The notes beneath the pieces are model-generated. The model saw only the letters and a program-made list of their open reading frames with translations. It was not told where the DNA came from and did no database searches. From assembly GCA_037954665.1 (NCBI GenBank), contig JBBMOL010000038.1:4588001-4652000 (forward strand): a stretch of DNA of 64,000 nucleotides. The letters are read 5' to 3'. The DNA comes from Laguncularia racemosa (lineage: Eukaryota; Streptophyta; Magnoliopsida; Myrtales; Combretaceae). This document shows positions 1 to 12,829 of this stretch, one piece after another (position 1 is the first letter of the stretch; each line of letters starts with the position of its first letter). The translations under genes and the position numbers were made by a program.

Positions 1-1190
1 ACCCAATCTTCATAAAACTACTTGATGGAACCATCAAGAGAGCTTAACTTGCTGGATCAATTGTTCTCAATTCATCTTTAGTACTCCATAATGTACTATT
101 AGGTCCAAAATTCAAACACAATCTATTATCTGTGCATCATACATTAGTAGATAACGATCTCGTTGCAACAATTGATTCTTCATCATTAAATTTTCAGGAC
201 CATTGTAGTAAGTAAGTTGTAACATCAACCAAAACTTCTCATGGATTATACATCTTAGATTTGAAAGCCATTAGGAATTCTGGTTCTTCTAAATCAAACT
301 CCTTCATTTCAGTTTTGCAATTAATTCTTTTCCTTCAAATAGTTCGGATAAGATTTCTTTATTACACAATAGGATGGCACATTCGTCTATATCAAAATTG
401 TTGCATTTAAATCCTTGTAAATAATATACTGTTGAAAAATTTGTTTGTGATACTTGTTCAAAAGCCAAAATACATAAACTTCCCTTCAACATAAATGATG
501 AACATGCCATTGATGCATTTCATTTGCTGCATGTAGACATCTAGGGTCCTTATTCTACTAATTCAATTTTGGTGCAAGATACTTTGCTACCATTCTTGAT
601 GATCATACTCACTGCACTTAGACCTACTTACTTAGCAATATGTTCCAAATTGTAGGAATTCTAGACAATTTCTTTCAAATGATCAAAAATCAATTCTCAA
701 TTGATCTAAAATTAATAAGATATAATAATGGATCAGAGTTCCTTTCTTACACTTATCAAACCTTATTTCATGATTTGGGAATTGTTCATCAATGCACTAT
801 GACATATACTCTTCAACAAAATGGCCGTATTGAAAGAAAACATAGTCATTTAATTGAAACCGCTAGAGCCTTGAGGATACATGCAAATATAACATGACAG
901 TTTTTTTTTGGGGGGGTGGGGGGGTGATGTGTACTCACTATCACTTATAAATCTAATGCCTATGTCAATACTAGGATGGAAAAATCCTTATGAGATGTTG
1001 TTTAAAACCAAACCATGTTATGATCATCAGTGCTTGGAAGATGTGTGACTCTATGACAAGTTACATTTGGCTAAGTATTCTACGATGGCAACTTTTTGCC
1101 TCTTAGCAGAATATCAAAATAGACTTACCGATTACAATCCATTTGATTAGGAAATTTGTTGTTGCAACTTATCAATACTGAACTTCATAG
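1..1190 (+). pseudogene. Ty1/copia pol remnant (GAG-pre-integrase and integrase)
   Basis: Decayed copia polyprotein read across several frames. From about position 54 the frame gives VLHNVLLGPKFKHNLLSVHH, like the segment that follows the copia protease. Next comes a GAG-pre-integrase-like zinc region (HNRMAHSSISKLLHLNP, then CDTCSKAKIHKLPF). The integrase core starts near 525 with HVDI-stop-GPY and GARYFATILDDHT, and continues in the open stretch 640-897 (GIVHQ, QQNGRIERKH). After a G-rich tract at 901-925 the frame resumes with WKNPYEMLFKTKP. The tryptophan expected in the WGPY motif is a TAG stop, a second TAG follows DDHTHCT, and the aspartate usual in the second catalytic motif (S-D-N-G) reads N in RYNNGSEF. 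No LTR, RT or RNase H was found, so the element is partial and dead. It begins at or before the window edge. Confidence 0.85.
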
Positions 1191-1200
1191 GGTGCTTCGA

Positions 1201-1604
1201 TCACATGTGCTTGTTCAAAGTCCCATAGCCCTTCCCCTTCTTCCATACGTAACTTGATTGACAATAGTTGCAATGCACATGAATGCTCTCATCTTCCTCT
1301 ACAATTTTATGAAAACGTTTAGTAAAAATGTTATATTTAAGTAGTACAAGTAATCTATCCATGGAGCCAAATGGGCTACATAAGTGGCCTAGTACTTCTT
1401 CCTCTAGCACTTCTTAAACATCGTCTTCCTCTTCTTTTTTCGCCTCCTCCTCGCTACCCTCTCATGGCAATAGTTGGCTTTGTCCACTAGAGTCATGTGC
1501 CTAAAGCCTAGGGGTAGCATCATCAAATTCTCCAACCACTCCTTGGTGAAGTTGTGGATATCGTAGTCATCTACTTCAAAAACTTGCTCGAGTGTAGATT
1601 GCAA
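1201..1604 (-). pseudogene. BED-type zinc-finger fragment, hAT transposase-like
   Basis: Two minus-strand open stretches in different frames: 1404-1604 upstream and 1201-1410 downstream, overlapping by seven bases. The downstream one ends with HCNYCQSSYVWKKGKGYGTL followed by NKHM, which fits the spacing of a BED finger (C-x2-C, then GT-x-L-x-x-H) found at the N-terminus of plant hAT transposases and related domesticated proteins. The upstream stretch ends in a run of arginine and lysine. No catalytic hAT region or dimerisation domain is visible nearby, so this is at best a 5' fragment. A domesticated BED gene cut short is a less likely alternative. Confidence 0.42.
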
Positions 1605-3124
1605 AAATTTTCACTTATCATCTTTTGTAAAACCACCCTTCTTAGAAGAAGATGAACTATGAAAAAAACTTACTATTTTTTAAAATTAGTATAAAAAGAA
1701 AATACTGATATGAGCAAATTAGAGTACAAAAAATATTCAAGAATTCGCAAACTATATAACAAAAGTTATTAAAGAGCATGGAAAATATTGAAGATTTTGC
1801 AAGCTATGGAACAAAAGTTATTGATGAGCACATAAAATATTGATAAAAGCATAGAAAATATTGAATGCACAAGAGATTAAGTGTAAAATTTTTTTCATAG
1901 AGAATTTCCTTTGCGATACAAAGGTATAAATTTTATACAACATCCTCATACTATTTAAATTTTTCTACTCCCTCGCAACGCTCAAATTCAAAAATTTGAA
2001 TGCATGTACCTATGCCTACAATCATACAACTCTCGTGAATTTTTTTTCAAACCGCCATTACTCTTTTGTAGACAATTATCTACATGAATTGTCTTCTGAA
2101 TTTTTTTTTCCACTGACAACTTCTATTGTTGCTCACCACCTATAATCCTACAACTCTGTGTGTTCATTTTTTTTCAAATTGCACTTTAAATATTGTAGAC
2201 ATTTGTCTGCTTTCATTGTTTTCATCTACTGTAAGTCCTCACTTCTAGCCTTTTCCACTATTTTTACTTCATCCATATTTCTCTTTTTCAATTCGGTTTT
2301 TAGACTTTTGACTTCTAACTTTTCTTCTTCTTCTTCTTTTTATGTTCGGTGGGCCAAACTGGCAGGTTATGATCCATTTTACAGCCAATTGGCCATTCAG
2401 TCAAGCTACGTAAAGCAATCTAGTAAAAAATTGCTGACTGAACAAGTTCAACATGTCGTTGAATCGATCCCCATGGGCCAATTCACAAACTTGAACCGAC
2501 CTTATTCCAATATTTAGGTTGGATCTGACACTATACAATACTAATTTTAAGTATTACTATAATACAAAATTTTGAAGCCGTACAAGGTTGTAGCGAAACC
2601 ATCTTAAGCATCTTTACATATATATATTTATAAATTATTTAATCCATTTATAAGATTTCCAGGGATAATCAAACAACATTAATTAAACAATGAACCACGG
2701 GAAAAGTTAGTCGAAGAGGATGACTGGTTCATGACGCATGTATTTTTCTTTTTTATTCGAATAAAAATAAATTTGCCAACACAACTTTTCTTACTGTTCT
2801 TTTCGTTGAAAAATTGGTGGCACTTATATAAAGTAACTAAATCTATGTTTATAACAAGTAAACTGCTGAAAATATAGTTACTTTCCCACAGTAATATCCC
2901 AATATATTCTCACCACTCACCATCCTCAACGAAGTGCCTAAGAGCATCCGTATCCGCGTTGCTTGGCTCAAAAACCAAGGAGAAGCTGCAGTACTTAACG
3001 AATGAAATCAAATAGCATAGTTGCTTCAGTTTTGAAAAATTAATCTACGAAGAAACGGTGCTTGGGGCTTTTCTTTTTTTTTTTTAGTCTAAAGAAGACT
3101 GATATGGTCATGCAAAAATAGTTT
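1605..3124. other. Non-coding AT-rich spacer
   Basis: No convincing gene. The only longer open stretch (2158-2517, plus) begins as translated pyrimidine-rich low-complexity DNA and resembles no family I recognise. Around 2940-2990 there is a slightly GC-richer patch starting AGAGCATCCG, a start seen in some plant MITEs, but no matching second end was found. Confidence 0.5.
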
Positions 3125-6100
3125 AAGTAGACTAGCACATTTGAGAAGAAGAATGAGATTTGGAAACGAGTGTTATGTAGGGGATTAGCTCTTTGGTGGT
3201 CTGATGAGGTGTCAATCGAAGTGAAGGACTTCAATAAAAACCACATCGGAACTTCAGTGTATTTGGAAGATGCCTCGCTATTTGCCAATGTTTCATGGAT
3301 TTGTGCAGACCTTAACCCAGAGCCCTATCGTATCTTATGACTGAATTTGGAACATATTGGCGAACATTACGGAGATCCATGGCTTTGTATTGGAGATCAC
3401 AATGATATTTTATTCGGTTATGAGAAGGAGGGGGGAAATCCTCGTTGCACTCGGTTAATGGAATGATTCAATTCGATGATAATGAAGAAAACCTCAATTA
3501 CCTAGCTTTCAAGGTTTAGAATTTACGTGGTCTAACAAGAGAGAAGAAGATAGAGTGTTCATGGAAAGAATTGATAGAGCTTTGTGGTCTAATAAATGGC
3601 TCAATAAATTCTCACGGACTCAAGTGTCGCATAGGGAGATGGGGGGTTCGGATCATGTGGCTTTGGTGGTTGACACATGTTTTACGAATAAAAGAGGGAA
3701 GAAGTGTTTTAGACTTGAGAACATGTGGACCACTACGAAAGATTGCGGTATAACGATTGGAAGGGCTTGGGGGGAGAGTAACCCAAGTAGACATCCTTAC
3801 CCTTTGGGCTTCAAATTGAGTCAGTGCAGGAAGAAACTTACCGAGTGGAATCAGTCATCCTTTCAGAATAACAAGATAGAAATTTGACGTTTACAAAAGG
3901 AGTTGAAGGAAGAGCTGATGAGGGCTAGGAACATAGATAGGGAACATGAACAACAACTTACTGAGCAAATAGAGTTATTATGGAAAAGAGAAGAACTATA
4001 CTAGCACTAGAGGTAAAGGATAAGTTGGTTGAAGGAGGGTGACAGGAACACAAAGTTCTTCCATCAATCAACCCAAATGAGAAGGCAGAGAAACAAGATT
4101 CTGAGATTAAAAGATAATGATGGAAGGTGGATAGAGGAGGAAGATGCAATAATGAACACCTTTAACAATTTTTACACAGCTATTCAAATCAGATGGAGGA
4201 CGAAATTGGGGTAATATCTTGGAGACAATTCCACCATTAGTAACAGCCGAGATGAATGAAAAATTGAGACAGCCGGTGTTCGTAGAGGAGATAAAGAGTG
4301 CAACATTCCAACTAGGGGCAATAAATGCACCAAGTCCTGATGGTTTCCTGGGAGTCTTCTTTTAGCGATATTGGCACATGGTAGGTCCATCTGTGGTGGA
4401 AGCAGTCCAATCCTTTTTCCTTACAGGTATTATTCCTCCATCTCTCAATCTTACCGATATAGTCTTAATACCAAAAGTAGCTTAGCCACAAGAAGTTAGT
4501 CATTTTCATCTTATCAGTCTCTACAATTTTGTCTACAAAATAATCAAGAATCTTAGTTAATCGTTTGAAACTTGTACTTCAAGACATTGTGTCAAAAAAT
4601 CAAAGTGCATTTGTGTCAGGTCGAGTAATTTATGATAACACAATTATTACACATGAATCATTCCATTGCTCTAGAACTAAGCAACATAGCAACAAAATAT
4701 ACTGTGCCCTAAAACTTGATATAAACAAAGCCTATGATCATGAAGAGTAGGACTTCCTGAGAGCAGTTCTTGTTAGACTTGGTTTTTGTCATACATGGAC
4801 CAAATGGGTGATGGAATGTGTCATGTCTGTCTTGTTTAGGATTCTAGTGAATGATAAAATCACCAATCATTTGCATCCTACTAGAGTCCTATGATAGGGC
4901 GATCCCCTCTCACCTTATTCAAGAAGCAAAGAAAGAGCGGTCAACGAAAATGCCCTTTGTGGAATGAGCATTAGGAGATCTCGTCCCATTTTATCACACC
5001 TGCTGTTTGCTGATAATTCTCTGTTTTTTTGTGGAAGCTACCGTATCCAATAGGAATATTTTGCAAGAATATTGCAGAGCATCTAGGCAAAAGGTTAACT
5101 TCCATAAGTCAAGTTTATTTTTCAACAAAAACACCCCATTAGAGAGATTATAGGAAATTGGAGAAGCTTTGGGGGTACCAATGGCAAGCAATCCTGGAAA
5201 ATACCTAGGACTCCCAACCATTTGGGGCAAAAACAAGATGGAAGCCCTTCGCTTTGTTAAAGACAGAATTTGAGCCAAATTGAAGAATTGGAAGAGATGT
5301 GTGTTATCAAATGTAGGAAGGGAAATTCTTATCAAAGCAGTTGCCAGTGCAATTCCAAGTTACTCCATGAGTTGTTTTAAGTTTCCAGCTAAATGGTGTA
5401 GTGACATCAGCTTACTTATTGCACAATATTAGTAGGGACAAGCAAATGATGAGAGGAGAATACACTAGCTAAGCTGGGATAGGATCTCCCTTCCCAAATC
5501 AAGAGGAGGACTTGGATTTAAAGATCTAAATGTATTCAATTCTGCCCTGCTTACCAAATTCGCCTGGAGGATCTATTCCAACCCAAATGCCCTATGGGCA
5601 CAGGTACTGGAAGGTATATATTTCCCTAACACTCCCTTTTTACAGGCTTCCACGGGATTCAGAGATTCCTGGGATTAGGCAAGGATCAGCTTTTGAAGGG
5701 TGAAATATGGCAGGTAGGGAATCGCTCATCGACCAAAGCAGCAACAAACAAATGGACTCCTAGTTTGAAAAGCAACAAACCATTGTTTATCAGAAAAGTG
5801 AGATTGTAATTTGCAAGTCTCAGACTTAATTGATGCCAAGTCTAGAATGTGGAAATTTCAAGAACTAACTCTATGGTTTGATGCACAAACAGTCCACGCT
5901 ATCCAGAAGATTCCTCTATCTTATGCTAACATGAAAGATTGCCTCATCTAGCCACACAATATATTGGGTCAATGCACTGTACGTACAGCATACAACATGA
6001 CAAGATGCAATGTGCACCAAGCAGAGTTAGGAGCGTCCTCCTCACACCAGGTTGAAAAAACAACTTAGAACCAGGTATGGTCATGTAACTACTTATCAAA

Positions 6101-7280
6101 ATTTTAGCACTTCATGTGAAGGGCATATAATTGCAGATAAAGCTTGTAAATTCTGATTAAAAGAGGAATCAACTAAACATTTGTCGTTGGAATGCCCTTG
6201 GATCAAACCTGTCAGGTTTGCCACTTTAGGAATCCATGTGGTTGTTGAGCGCATGACAACTTTGGATTGCTGGCTCAGCTCCTATTTGGATGGTGTAGTG
6301 AGCAGTAAACAGGAGGCTTTAGATTTGTTTGCTAAAGTGAGCATAATTTTATGAAGCATTTGGAAGGCAAGATGTGAGGCCGCTTTCAATTCTAAGTCAC
6401 CAGATGTAGAATCAGTGGTTAGAAATTGCAAAAGAGCTTTAACAGAACTTACTGCATTCAATTCAAAACAGGCCAATCGTCGCTGGACAGAGGAGCTAGA
6501 ATTCGCAGCCTTGGAGCTTGGAAGGAATGATAGTAACTAGTGTTTTTATGGCAGGAACAGCACGGATCAGAATTAGAGTCGGCTGCTGGGTGTCATCTGA
6601 ATCGAACAAGTCACACAATCAACGGGGTCAGGAACTGTATTGCAAACAAATGCACCGAGAGATGTAAGCAGTAGGGATCCTTTCCACGCTCACTTGGAAT
6701 CTGATCTCCAAGCCGACAGATGATGCCGGTCTTTGGTCGCTGGAGAACATGAAGGTGATTGCGAATATCAGCTACAATGGACAGCCTCAACAGGTTCGTT
6801 TATTAAAATTAATACAGATGGAGCTTTTGATCCAAGCAAGGATGAGGCTGCAATTGGTTTCATAGCAAGGAACTCAAATAAGCATGTATGTGGAGGAGGT
6901 TCCAAATTCTGTTTAGCAGCATCACCCGAGGATGTAGAGTTCATGGCAGTCCTAGAAGCAGCCAGATATGCGAAGTTAAAGGGCGGGGAGTCTATTATCC
7001 TCGAACTAGATTGCACCAATGCTTTTCATACTTTAACAAGCCCCTCAAATGCGTCTTGGCATTTAGACCATTTTTAGTTGATTTTGAGCAGATCAAATCA
7101 AGTCTTACGGCAGTTAAGATCCAGTTAATTCATCGACAAGCAAACAGAGCCGCGGATTGGATTGCTACGCAAACCAATGAGGTTTGTATTTTAATGGTTG
7201 TATTTCTGACTCATGCGATGAGGTTGCTGATGTATTTAGTACTCTAAAAATTTAATATCGGTATCCTTTCAACCAAAACA
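3125..7280 (+). pseudogene. L1-type LINE (non-LTR retrotransposon), decayed ORF2
   Basis: A near full-length but multiply broken ORF2. The endonuclease part opens about 3130 (GLALWWSDEVSIEVK), continues with PWLCIGDHNDILFGYEKEGG near 3380, then ERIDRALWSNKWL and SDHVALVVD in the open stretch 3555-3887. Reverse transcriptase follows: INAPSPDGF near 4320, VLIPKVA near 4465, QSAFVSGRVIYDNTI near 4600, LDINKAYDHEEWD-like sequence near 4715 (the W is a TAG), GDPLSPY near 4900, and the catalytic box as LLFADNSLFF near 5000. A zinc-binding RVT-like segment (STKHLSLECPW) lies near 6170. A type-I RNase H (INTDGAFDPSKDEAAIGFIA, 6733-7077) ends in a second frame with HRQANRAADWIA. ORF1 was not identified. 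The 3' end is placed near 7280, where the sequence becomes A-rich. Many stops and shifts show it cannot encode protein. Confidence 0.88.
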
Positions 7281-7720
7281 AAATTACATATAATTTTTTA
7301 TTTTTTTGTAATATTAAATAAAATATTTTTATTACAATATGTAAAAATAAATTAATTATTTATACTTTAATAATCTTAAGTAAATATTTTAGATATTAGT
7401 TTGAAATGTAATGATAGTATAGAATCCACAAAATTTTTTAAAAATTGTTAGGTAATAAAATGAAAAGTTACTTAATAAGCTAACGTGATACTTGAAGTGA
7501 AGTAAGTCTAAGTAATTCTTTATTAAAAATAACGAAAGTACTGGAATAATAAACAGACGTATGACCAGTATATGTGCACATGATACCGACAGTTAAGAAA
7601 TGCAAACCTTGACTATATCGCTATGATTATGGGTTTTATCTTGTAATTTTTGCCAACATGTACTGTGGAGTATTTGATATGCTGCCTGTATGTATCCTTT
7701 TTAATCAAACCGAACTATCT
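7281..7720. other. AT-rich non-coding spacer
   Basis: Very AT-rich, no open reading frame of note and no repeat structure identified beyond homopolymer runs. Confidence 0.5.
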
Positions 7721-7721
7721 G

Positions 7722-8580
7722 ATGGGTGAGGCTGTAAAAAAAACTAATTGAAACACAAATTGAACTAGAATCGAATCAAATTATAAATTAGGTTTGAATT
7801 TTTTTTAAGTTAAAAAAAAATCAAACTAAACCAAACCATTTCCTGTAGATTTAAAAAAAATTACAAACCAAAGTGAACTATTTCAAACTAAACTAAATTA
7901 TAATTAAAAAAAAAAAAGAAGAAGGAAAGAAAGAAAAAAGTTGTGGTAAGCATTATGCTAATTGTGAAATTTTGATGATATACCCTTTTTCCCAATAGGA
8001 TTTGGATCCTCTAAAATACTTGACCTAAATTAACAAAATAATCAATGGTTGGGATTAAAAGAAGAAGATGACATCAATGGCAATATCATAATATATTTTT
8101 AGATAAAGTATTTTAGAGGATCCATTTCCTCCAAATAATATGAATTTCTTTTGTCCATATGTCTATATTTTACTTCTAAATAAGATGTGCCAATTATTCA
8201 AAACATTTTGTTTGCTTTTTGTGAATTTTTGAAAATAAGTGATGAATGATTCATTTGTATATTTTTCATGTTGATTTGCACGCTATATAACTTCTGAAGT
8301 ACCAACTAAATTATATTTGGACTTAATAGTTGTTTCCAATGTGTAGTATCCTAAATGGATTGTGTAAATGTTGCCTCTTTTAGTATTTCTCCCCAACATT
8401 TTGAAATTCTTGGTTCAAGCCATGAATCAAATTGGACCAAATCATTTTTTTTTTATTCAAAAAAATTATAAACTGAACCATTATGTTATGTTTGAATTAA
8501 AAAAAAAATAAACCATAATATTTTATTCATAGAAGTAAATTGTACTGAACCAAACCATACATGCCCTACTAACAACTTTA
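7722..8580. mobile_element. Possible hAT-like non-autonomous element with a MITE nested inside
   Basis: The left edge reads GGGTGAGGC and the right edge GCCCTAC, with mirror-image AT-rich internal arms built from words such as AAACCAAACCAT and TTGAACTAGAATC. This resembles the better supported element at 41469-42109. The termini match only loosely and I could not find a clear 8-bp target duplication, so edges and class are tentative. It encloses the MITE at 7998-8129. Confidence 0.3.
7998..8129. mobile_element. MITE with 24-bp terminal inverted repeats
   Basis: The first 24 bases (7998-8021, core GGATCCTCTAAAATACTT) match the reverse complement of the last 24 (8106-8129) at 22 positions. The flanks TCCCAATA (left) and TCCAAATA (right) agree at 7 of 8 bases, as expected for an 8-bp target-site duplication of hAT type. 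There is no coding capacity in its 132 bp. The structure is directly visible; family assignment is inference. Confidence 0.7.
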
Positions 8581-11500
8581 AGTTTTAAGAAATTTGATAT
8601 GTATTACATTGCCTCTTATACCATTAAAGATCATTATTTTTACATGGCAGCACGTGGAATGACCTAGCTTTACCTTACATAAATTAAGTGATGTGATAGT
8701 TATTGTGTATATTACAACCCATAAACCATGTCACTATTCTGAGTCGCAATGTGTGTTTAACCCTCAATGGACTATCTTTGCAGGTAACAATAAAAAAGCA
8801 AGAGCTAAGTTGAGAGCTTCCTTTAGCTATGCTGGTAAAAGTGTATTTGCTTTTGTACATTGAACTTAGAAATGATTTTGAAACTTCCCAATTTACTTTT
8901 GGTAAAGGATTTTAATTCTTTGTAGTCTTGAAAAGCTATGCGATATTAGAATTCATTGTTATTTTATATTATATAATTGTGTTTAATATGGTTAGATATA
9001 ATGAAAAGATAATTAAATAGAGTTTTGTGATCTCTAATTTCCAAGGTAGTTGTGTAATAGATGCATAATGATGTGGCAACTTTAGTATGTTTTTTAACTA
9101 GGTCCCCTATAAGGTTATTACATTTTCAACGATGTTTTACCAAATCACAAGGTACCAATATGTTGCTTTCTAGGTACTCCCATGTATATATTGGTATTCT
9201 TGAAAAAGTATTTTGAAAAGAACTTTATCTTTTCCCAAAACCTACTCACTTATAATTAAAAAAGAAAAAGAAACTAAAAAGTCAATAATTGTGGAGGATT
9301 ATTTAAGTATTTGAGCTTATAGCCCAATTTAACATCACAAACCAATTTTTTGGACTAGTGACAAGTTTTAGGGAACCATTCCCAATTTAAGGATGTCTTA
9401 GAGAGATCTACATCCATAGGCTCATAATAGGGATTTCTAGATTGATTTTTCAACTCTTGGCTTTGCTAGGTTATCTCGTGTGCAAAAAGTAAACTTTGAA
9501 AAAAAAAAAAAAAAGAAGGTCTTTTTAAGTTCATTTAGGCTTCATTTGTCCTTCATTCAGTCTTCATGGATCATAAGAAGGCTAAAATTGGCTGTACAAC
9601 TATTTATAATGAAGATGAGCTGCTTTATAAAGAAGTTAGGCTTCCCTTTATGTCTTAAGAGACTTTAGGCTTCTTAAGGCCTATTTTCAAGCCCATTCCA
9701 TTGCTAAAGGAGAAGAAGGCTTCGATATTAGCTATTAAATCATTAAGAGTGATCTAACAATCATCTACAACACTTAATTTTAGTCATTCATCTTAAAATC
9801 ATCCAACAATGAAGATTAACCTAAAAACTCTATAAATAGGAGGCTAATCTTCTTATGTTTCACACATTCTACATATTGTTAAGATCAAGAACAATACTAA
9901 AACTCTACCAAAACACCTCAACAAAAGATCAACTTATTCAAGCTTAATCCATTATTACATGCATGTGGTTGAGACACTAATTTTGCCTATTCCTCCTCCC
10001 ACTTCTTTTTTGATGCATTCCTTCATGTAGCATCACCTCAATACTTCTTTAAGTCCAACTGAAATGCTTATTGCTTGTGATCGACTAGTTATAGCACCCT
10101 TTTTTTTCAATAGCTATTGCAACTTAATGGAGATGGCCTTATTCATTTAATAACATAATAGACTCCAAGTTATGAACAACTATAAGGATAGATGAAATAT
10201 CTTTTTGTATTAGTTGTTATAACACTTGACAATGCTCTAGATTTTTTATTTTTTTTTTGCATTAAATAAGTAAAATATATTGGGGAAAAAAAGAAGAAGA
10301 AGAAGATATGTATAGGGGACACATCAGACAACTTAGAAGCTAGACAAAAAATGGTAAGTTAGTCGCTCTATCCTAGAATTTATGGTGGTCATAGCCATTT
10401 GCCATAGAGATAGTATTACAAGTTCTCAAAAATAACTTTATAATATTAGAGTGGTGAATTGTTAAGACCTTGTAGCCTAATGGCATAAATGTTGATCTCT
10501 ATATTGGATGGACTAAATTCGAATTTCTTTTTCCTTATTATAATGATTGAAAAAAACATGGGAAGGGTGAATTCCACTTTGTCTATCATTGTATTTATTT
10601 CATAAATAGTAAATAGAGGTAGGAAGAGGAAATATCTATAGAGGTTGATGCTATTGAGTGAATTTGTAACAAGATGATAAAGAAAAAACAACCAATTATA
10701 AATAGTTGCATTAAAGTGCACTTATTTTCAATAGCACCTATCATTAATATTACAATACGTAGAAAATAATCTCATATGCAATTTCACATGAAACCCTATT
10801 TCTTTTATGTCACACCTCTAAGAGCCTACCCACCTTTACTCCTCTAATACCAATGACAAAAGGCAAAAAGAGCCACTATGACCTCATTTTTCGAGTTTGA
10901 TAGGTAGACTAACTTCTATTCTATCTTTATTTAATGAATAAGTTATTAAACATATGGTCTTACTAATATTACATAAAATATAGGTCATATATTTATAAAA
11001 AAAAAGAAAAACACAAGTGACATAAGAGCATCTATGATGATGGTAACCCTTTTTTTCTTTTCTTTTCTTTTTTTTCCAAAAGGAGATAATTTTATTGGAG
11101 TCAAACAAACTTTGGTCTAAAGTGACTCAACATTGAATTGTAGTGGTTTTTATTGATTTTTTCCCCCTTAAATTTTAGTGTTGTGGGCGATTATGCATCA
11201 TGAGATGTTTTGTGATCCCCATTGGGTGGTGGCTAACCACCTATAACCACAAGTGGATCACATGATCCACCAACTTTACTACCACTTGCTATTCACTCTC
11301 AGCCTTGCGGTGCCAGCAAGGCAATATTTACATTTTTTTCATTTTTTATTTTATAAAATTTCTTAATTTTTTTATTAAATTATATAAATAATTACATTTA
11401 ATAATATTATTTAATGATATTAATTAATTATTTTGTACATGTCCTTATTTAAAATTAACAATTTTTTTATAAAAGTGCTATCGATTGGAGGCAGGCAGCA

Positions 11501-11608
11501 TCTTTAGTATATTACATGATATAGAGAATACATTAATAAAAAATTAAAAAAAAAAAGTGATTTTGGATCATATATCAAGATGTGTACTACTCTTTTTTAA
11601 TTGATAAA
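8581..11608. other. Non-coding AT-rich region with possible LTR remnant
   Basis: No gene found. Open stretches at 9480-9668, 10446-10721 and 10884-11108 look random and AT-driven. Around 9830-9960 there is a CTATAAATAG box followed by a leader-like A/C-rich sequence, an arrangement seen in copia LTRs, but no partner LTR, primer binding site or duplicated flank could be seen. A purine-rich microsatellite (AAG repeats) lies near 10290. Confidence 0.4.
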
Positions 11609-12190
11609 TGTGGGGAGTGTTGGCTCGAGTGCGGGGTCACATAGGTATTATGTGCAAACGCACTACACGTGGCCTAATGAGGAAGTGACACGTGTGAGAA
11701 TGATCATGGGGTAATCGAGACGGGAGGAGGAGTAGTCAGTCTTAAATAAGGCCCAACTCTACGGTGACAGGTGTATAATTTGTGAGATAAATGTAGATAA
11801 GTAATAATTCAAATCTTCTAAAGAAAATCTAGTAGAGTAACCACACTTTTTTCCAAAAGAAGTCATCTTTTTAGTTAGGAGGCATGAGATATTTATAGTG
11901 TTTGTGGTGATAGTAATCAATGGTTCCTAACAAATGAGGCCACATATGGGCCTTGTATGAATTTTGGCTCACTAAAGGCCTTTAGTGAGTTTGTATATGA
12001 GTCTTATTTAAGAAAGGTTGGATCGGGCGGGCGAATCCAATGGGCCCTACTCCAAGCCCATCATGCCAAATCTCCCCTAATCATCCTATAACATGGCTTT
12101 ACTCTTTGGGCCATGTCACCTCGACCCAAAGAGTCAAATCCATTAAAATAATAAGGCGTAAGCCCATAAATTAAATTCAATACCCCTACA
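11609..12190. mobile_element. Candidate solo LTR
   Basis: A 582-bp block of clearly higher GC than its surroundings. It starts TGTGGGGAG and ends CCCCTACA, so it has the TG...CA ends and the short inverted termini of an LTR. The flanks are ATAAA on the left and ATAAC on the right (4 of 5 match). No internal coding region or second copy was found in the window, so a solo LTR is the simplest reading. Confidence 0.42.
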
Positions 12191-12429
12191 ATAACTACCA
12201 TAGAAAGAATAATTGCATTTTTTTAATTTAAATACAATGTATGATTTATTTAATTGATTGAATTTTTTTATCACATTATACAAGGAAATTTACACAAGAT
12301 GAAATATAAAATTGCTCATTTATCTATATACCTTAACCAATGATGGTTTAGAAAAACTATTCTTTTCTTTTCTCCTAAAAAATTATGAAGTTGAACTTAT
12401 CAAGCATTCTTAAATCATGAAATCCATGT

Positions 12430-12829
12430 GCAAGCAAAAAGTTCCCACAATTACCAATCTCAACACCAAATCTAACATTAACCCTTAATCCAAACTTTGC
12501 AAAACCTACCAACATCACCACTTTAACAAACATATGAACAATCCTTGTGAACTGCATCATCCTCCCAAACTTGCTCCAAATCCATTCTCATGTAACAAGA
12601 ATCCATATTTTAAACACATACCCATTTTCACTCCGCTGCAATAACATCATAAGATTCCAATTGTCTTGGAGATGTCTTTCCTAATTTTTATACAATTCCC
12701 ATTATTGCCTTAAAGGCTTGAGAAGAAAGTTTGACTTTTGTACCAATTGGTAGCTTCATTGTGTTGCTATAACATGGGTTGGTGAGGAATGAATATTTTG
12801 AGAGTGGATTTATAAGTTTTTATGCAAAG
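12430..12829 (+). pseudogene. PPR pseudogene 1, 5' part
   Basis: This stretch is a decayed copy of the N-terminal half of the intact PPR gene at 52415-53848. The same order of segments is recognisable: the CTCCAAATCCAT (organelle-targeting end and first motif) region, AACATCATAAGATTCC, the region for the HGLV-R-NEY-ESGFISFYAK segment, and finally TTTATGCAAAG, where it is cut by an LTR element. Frameshifts and stops are frequent. The gene resumes at 17461 on the far side of the insertion. An open stretch on the opposite strand (12375-12560) is only its antisense. Confidence 0.75.

Noticed and set aside
2158..2517. 119-codon open frame on the plus strand
   Set aside because: Starts in translated T-rich low-complexity DNA and shows no recognisable domain.
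3612..4390. Minus-strand open frames in the LINE region
   Set aside because: Antisense to plus-strand endonuclease and RT motifs.
12375..12560. 61-codon minus-strand open frame
   Set aside because: Antisense of PPR pseudogene 1.
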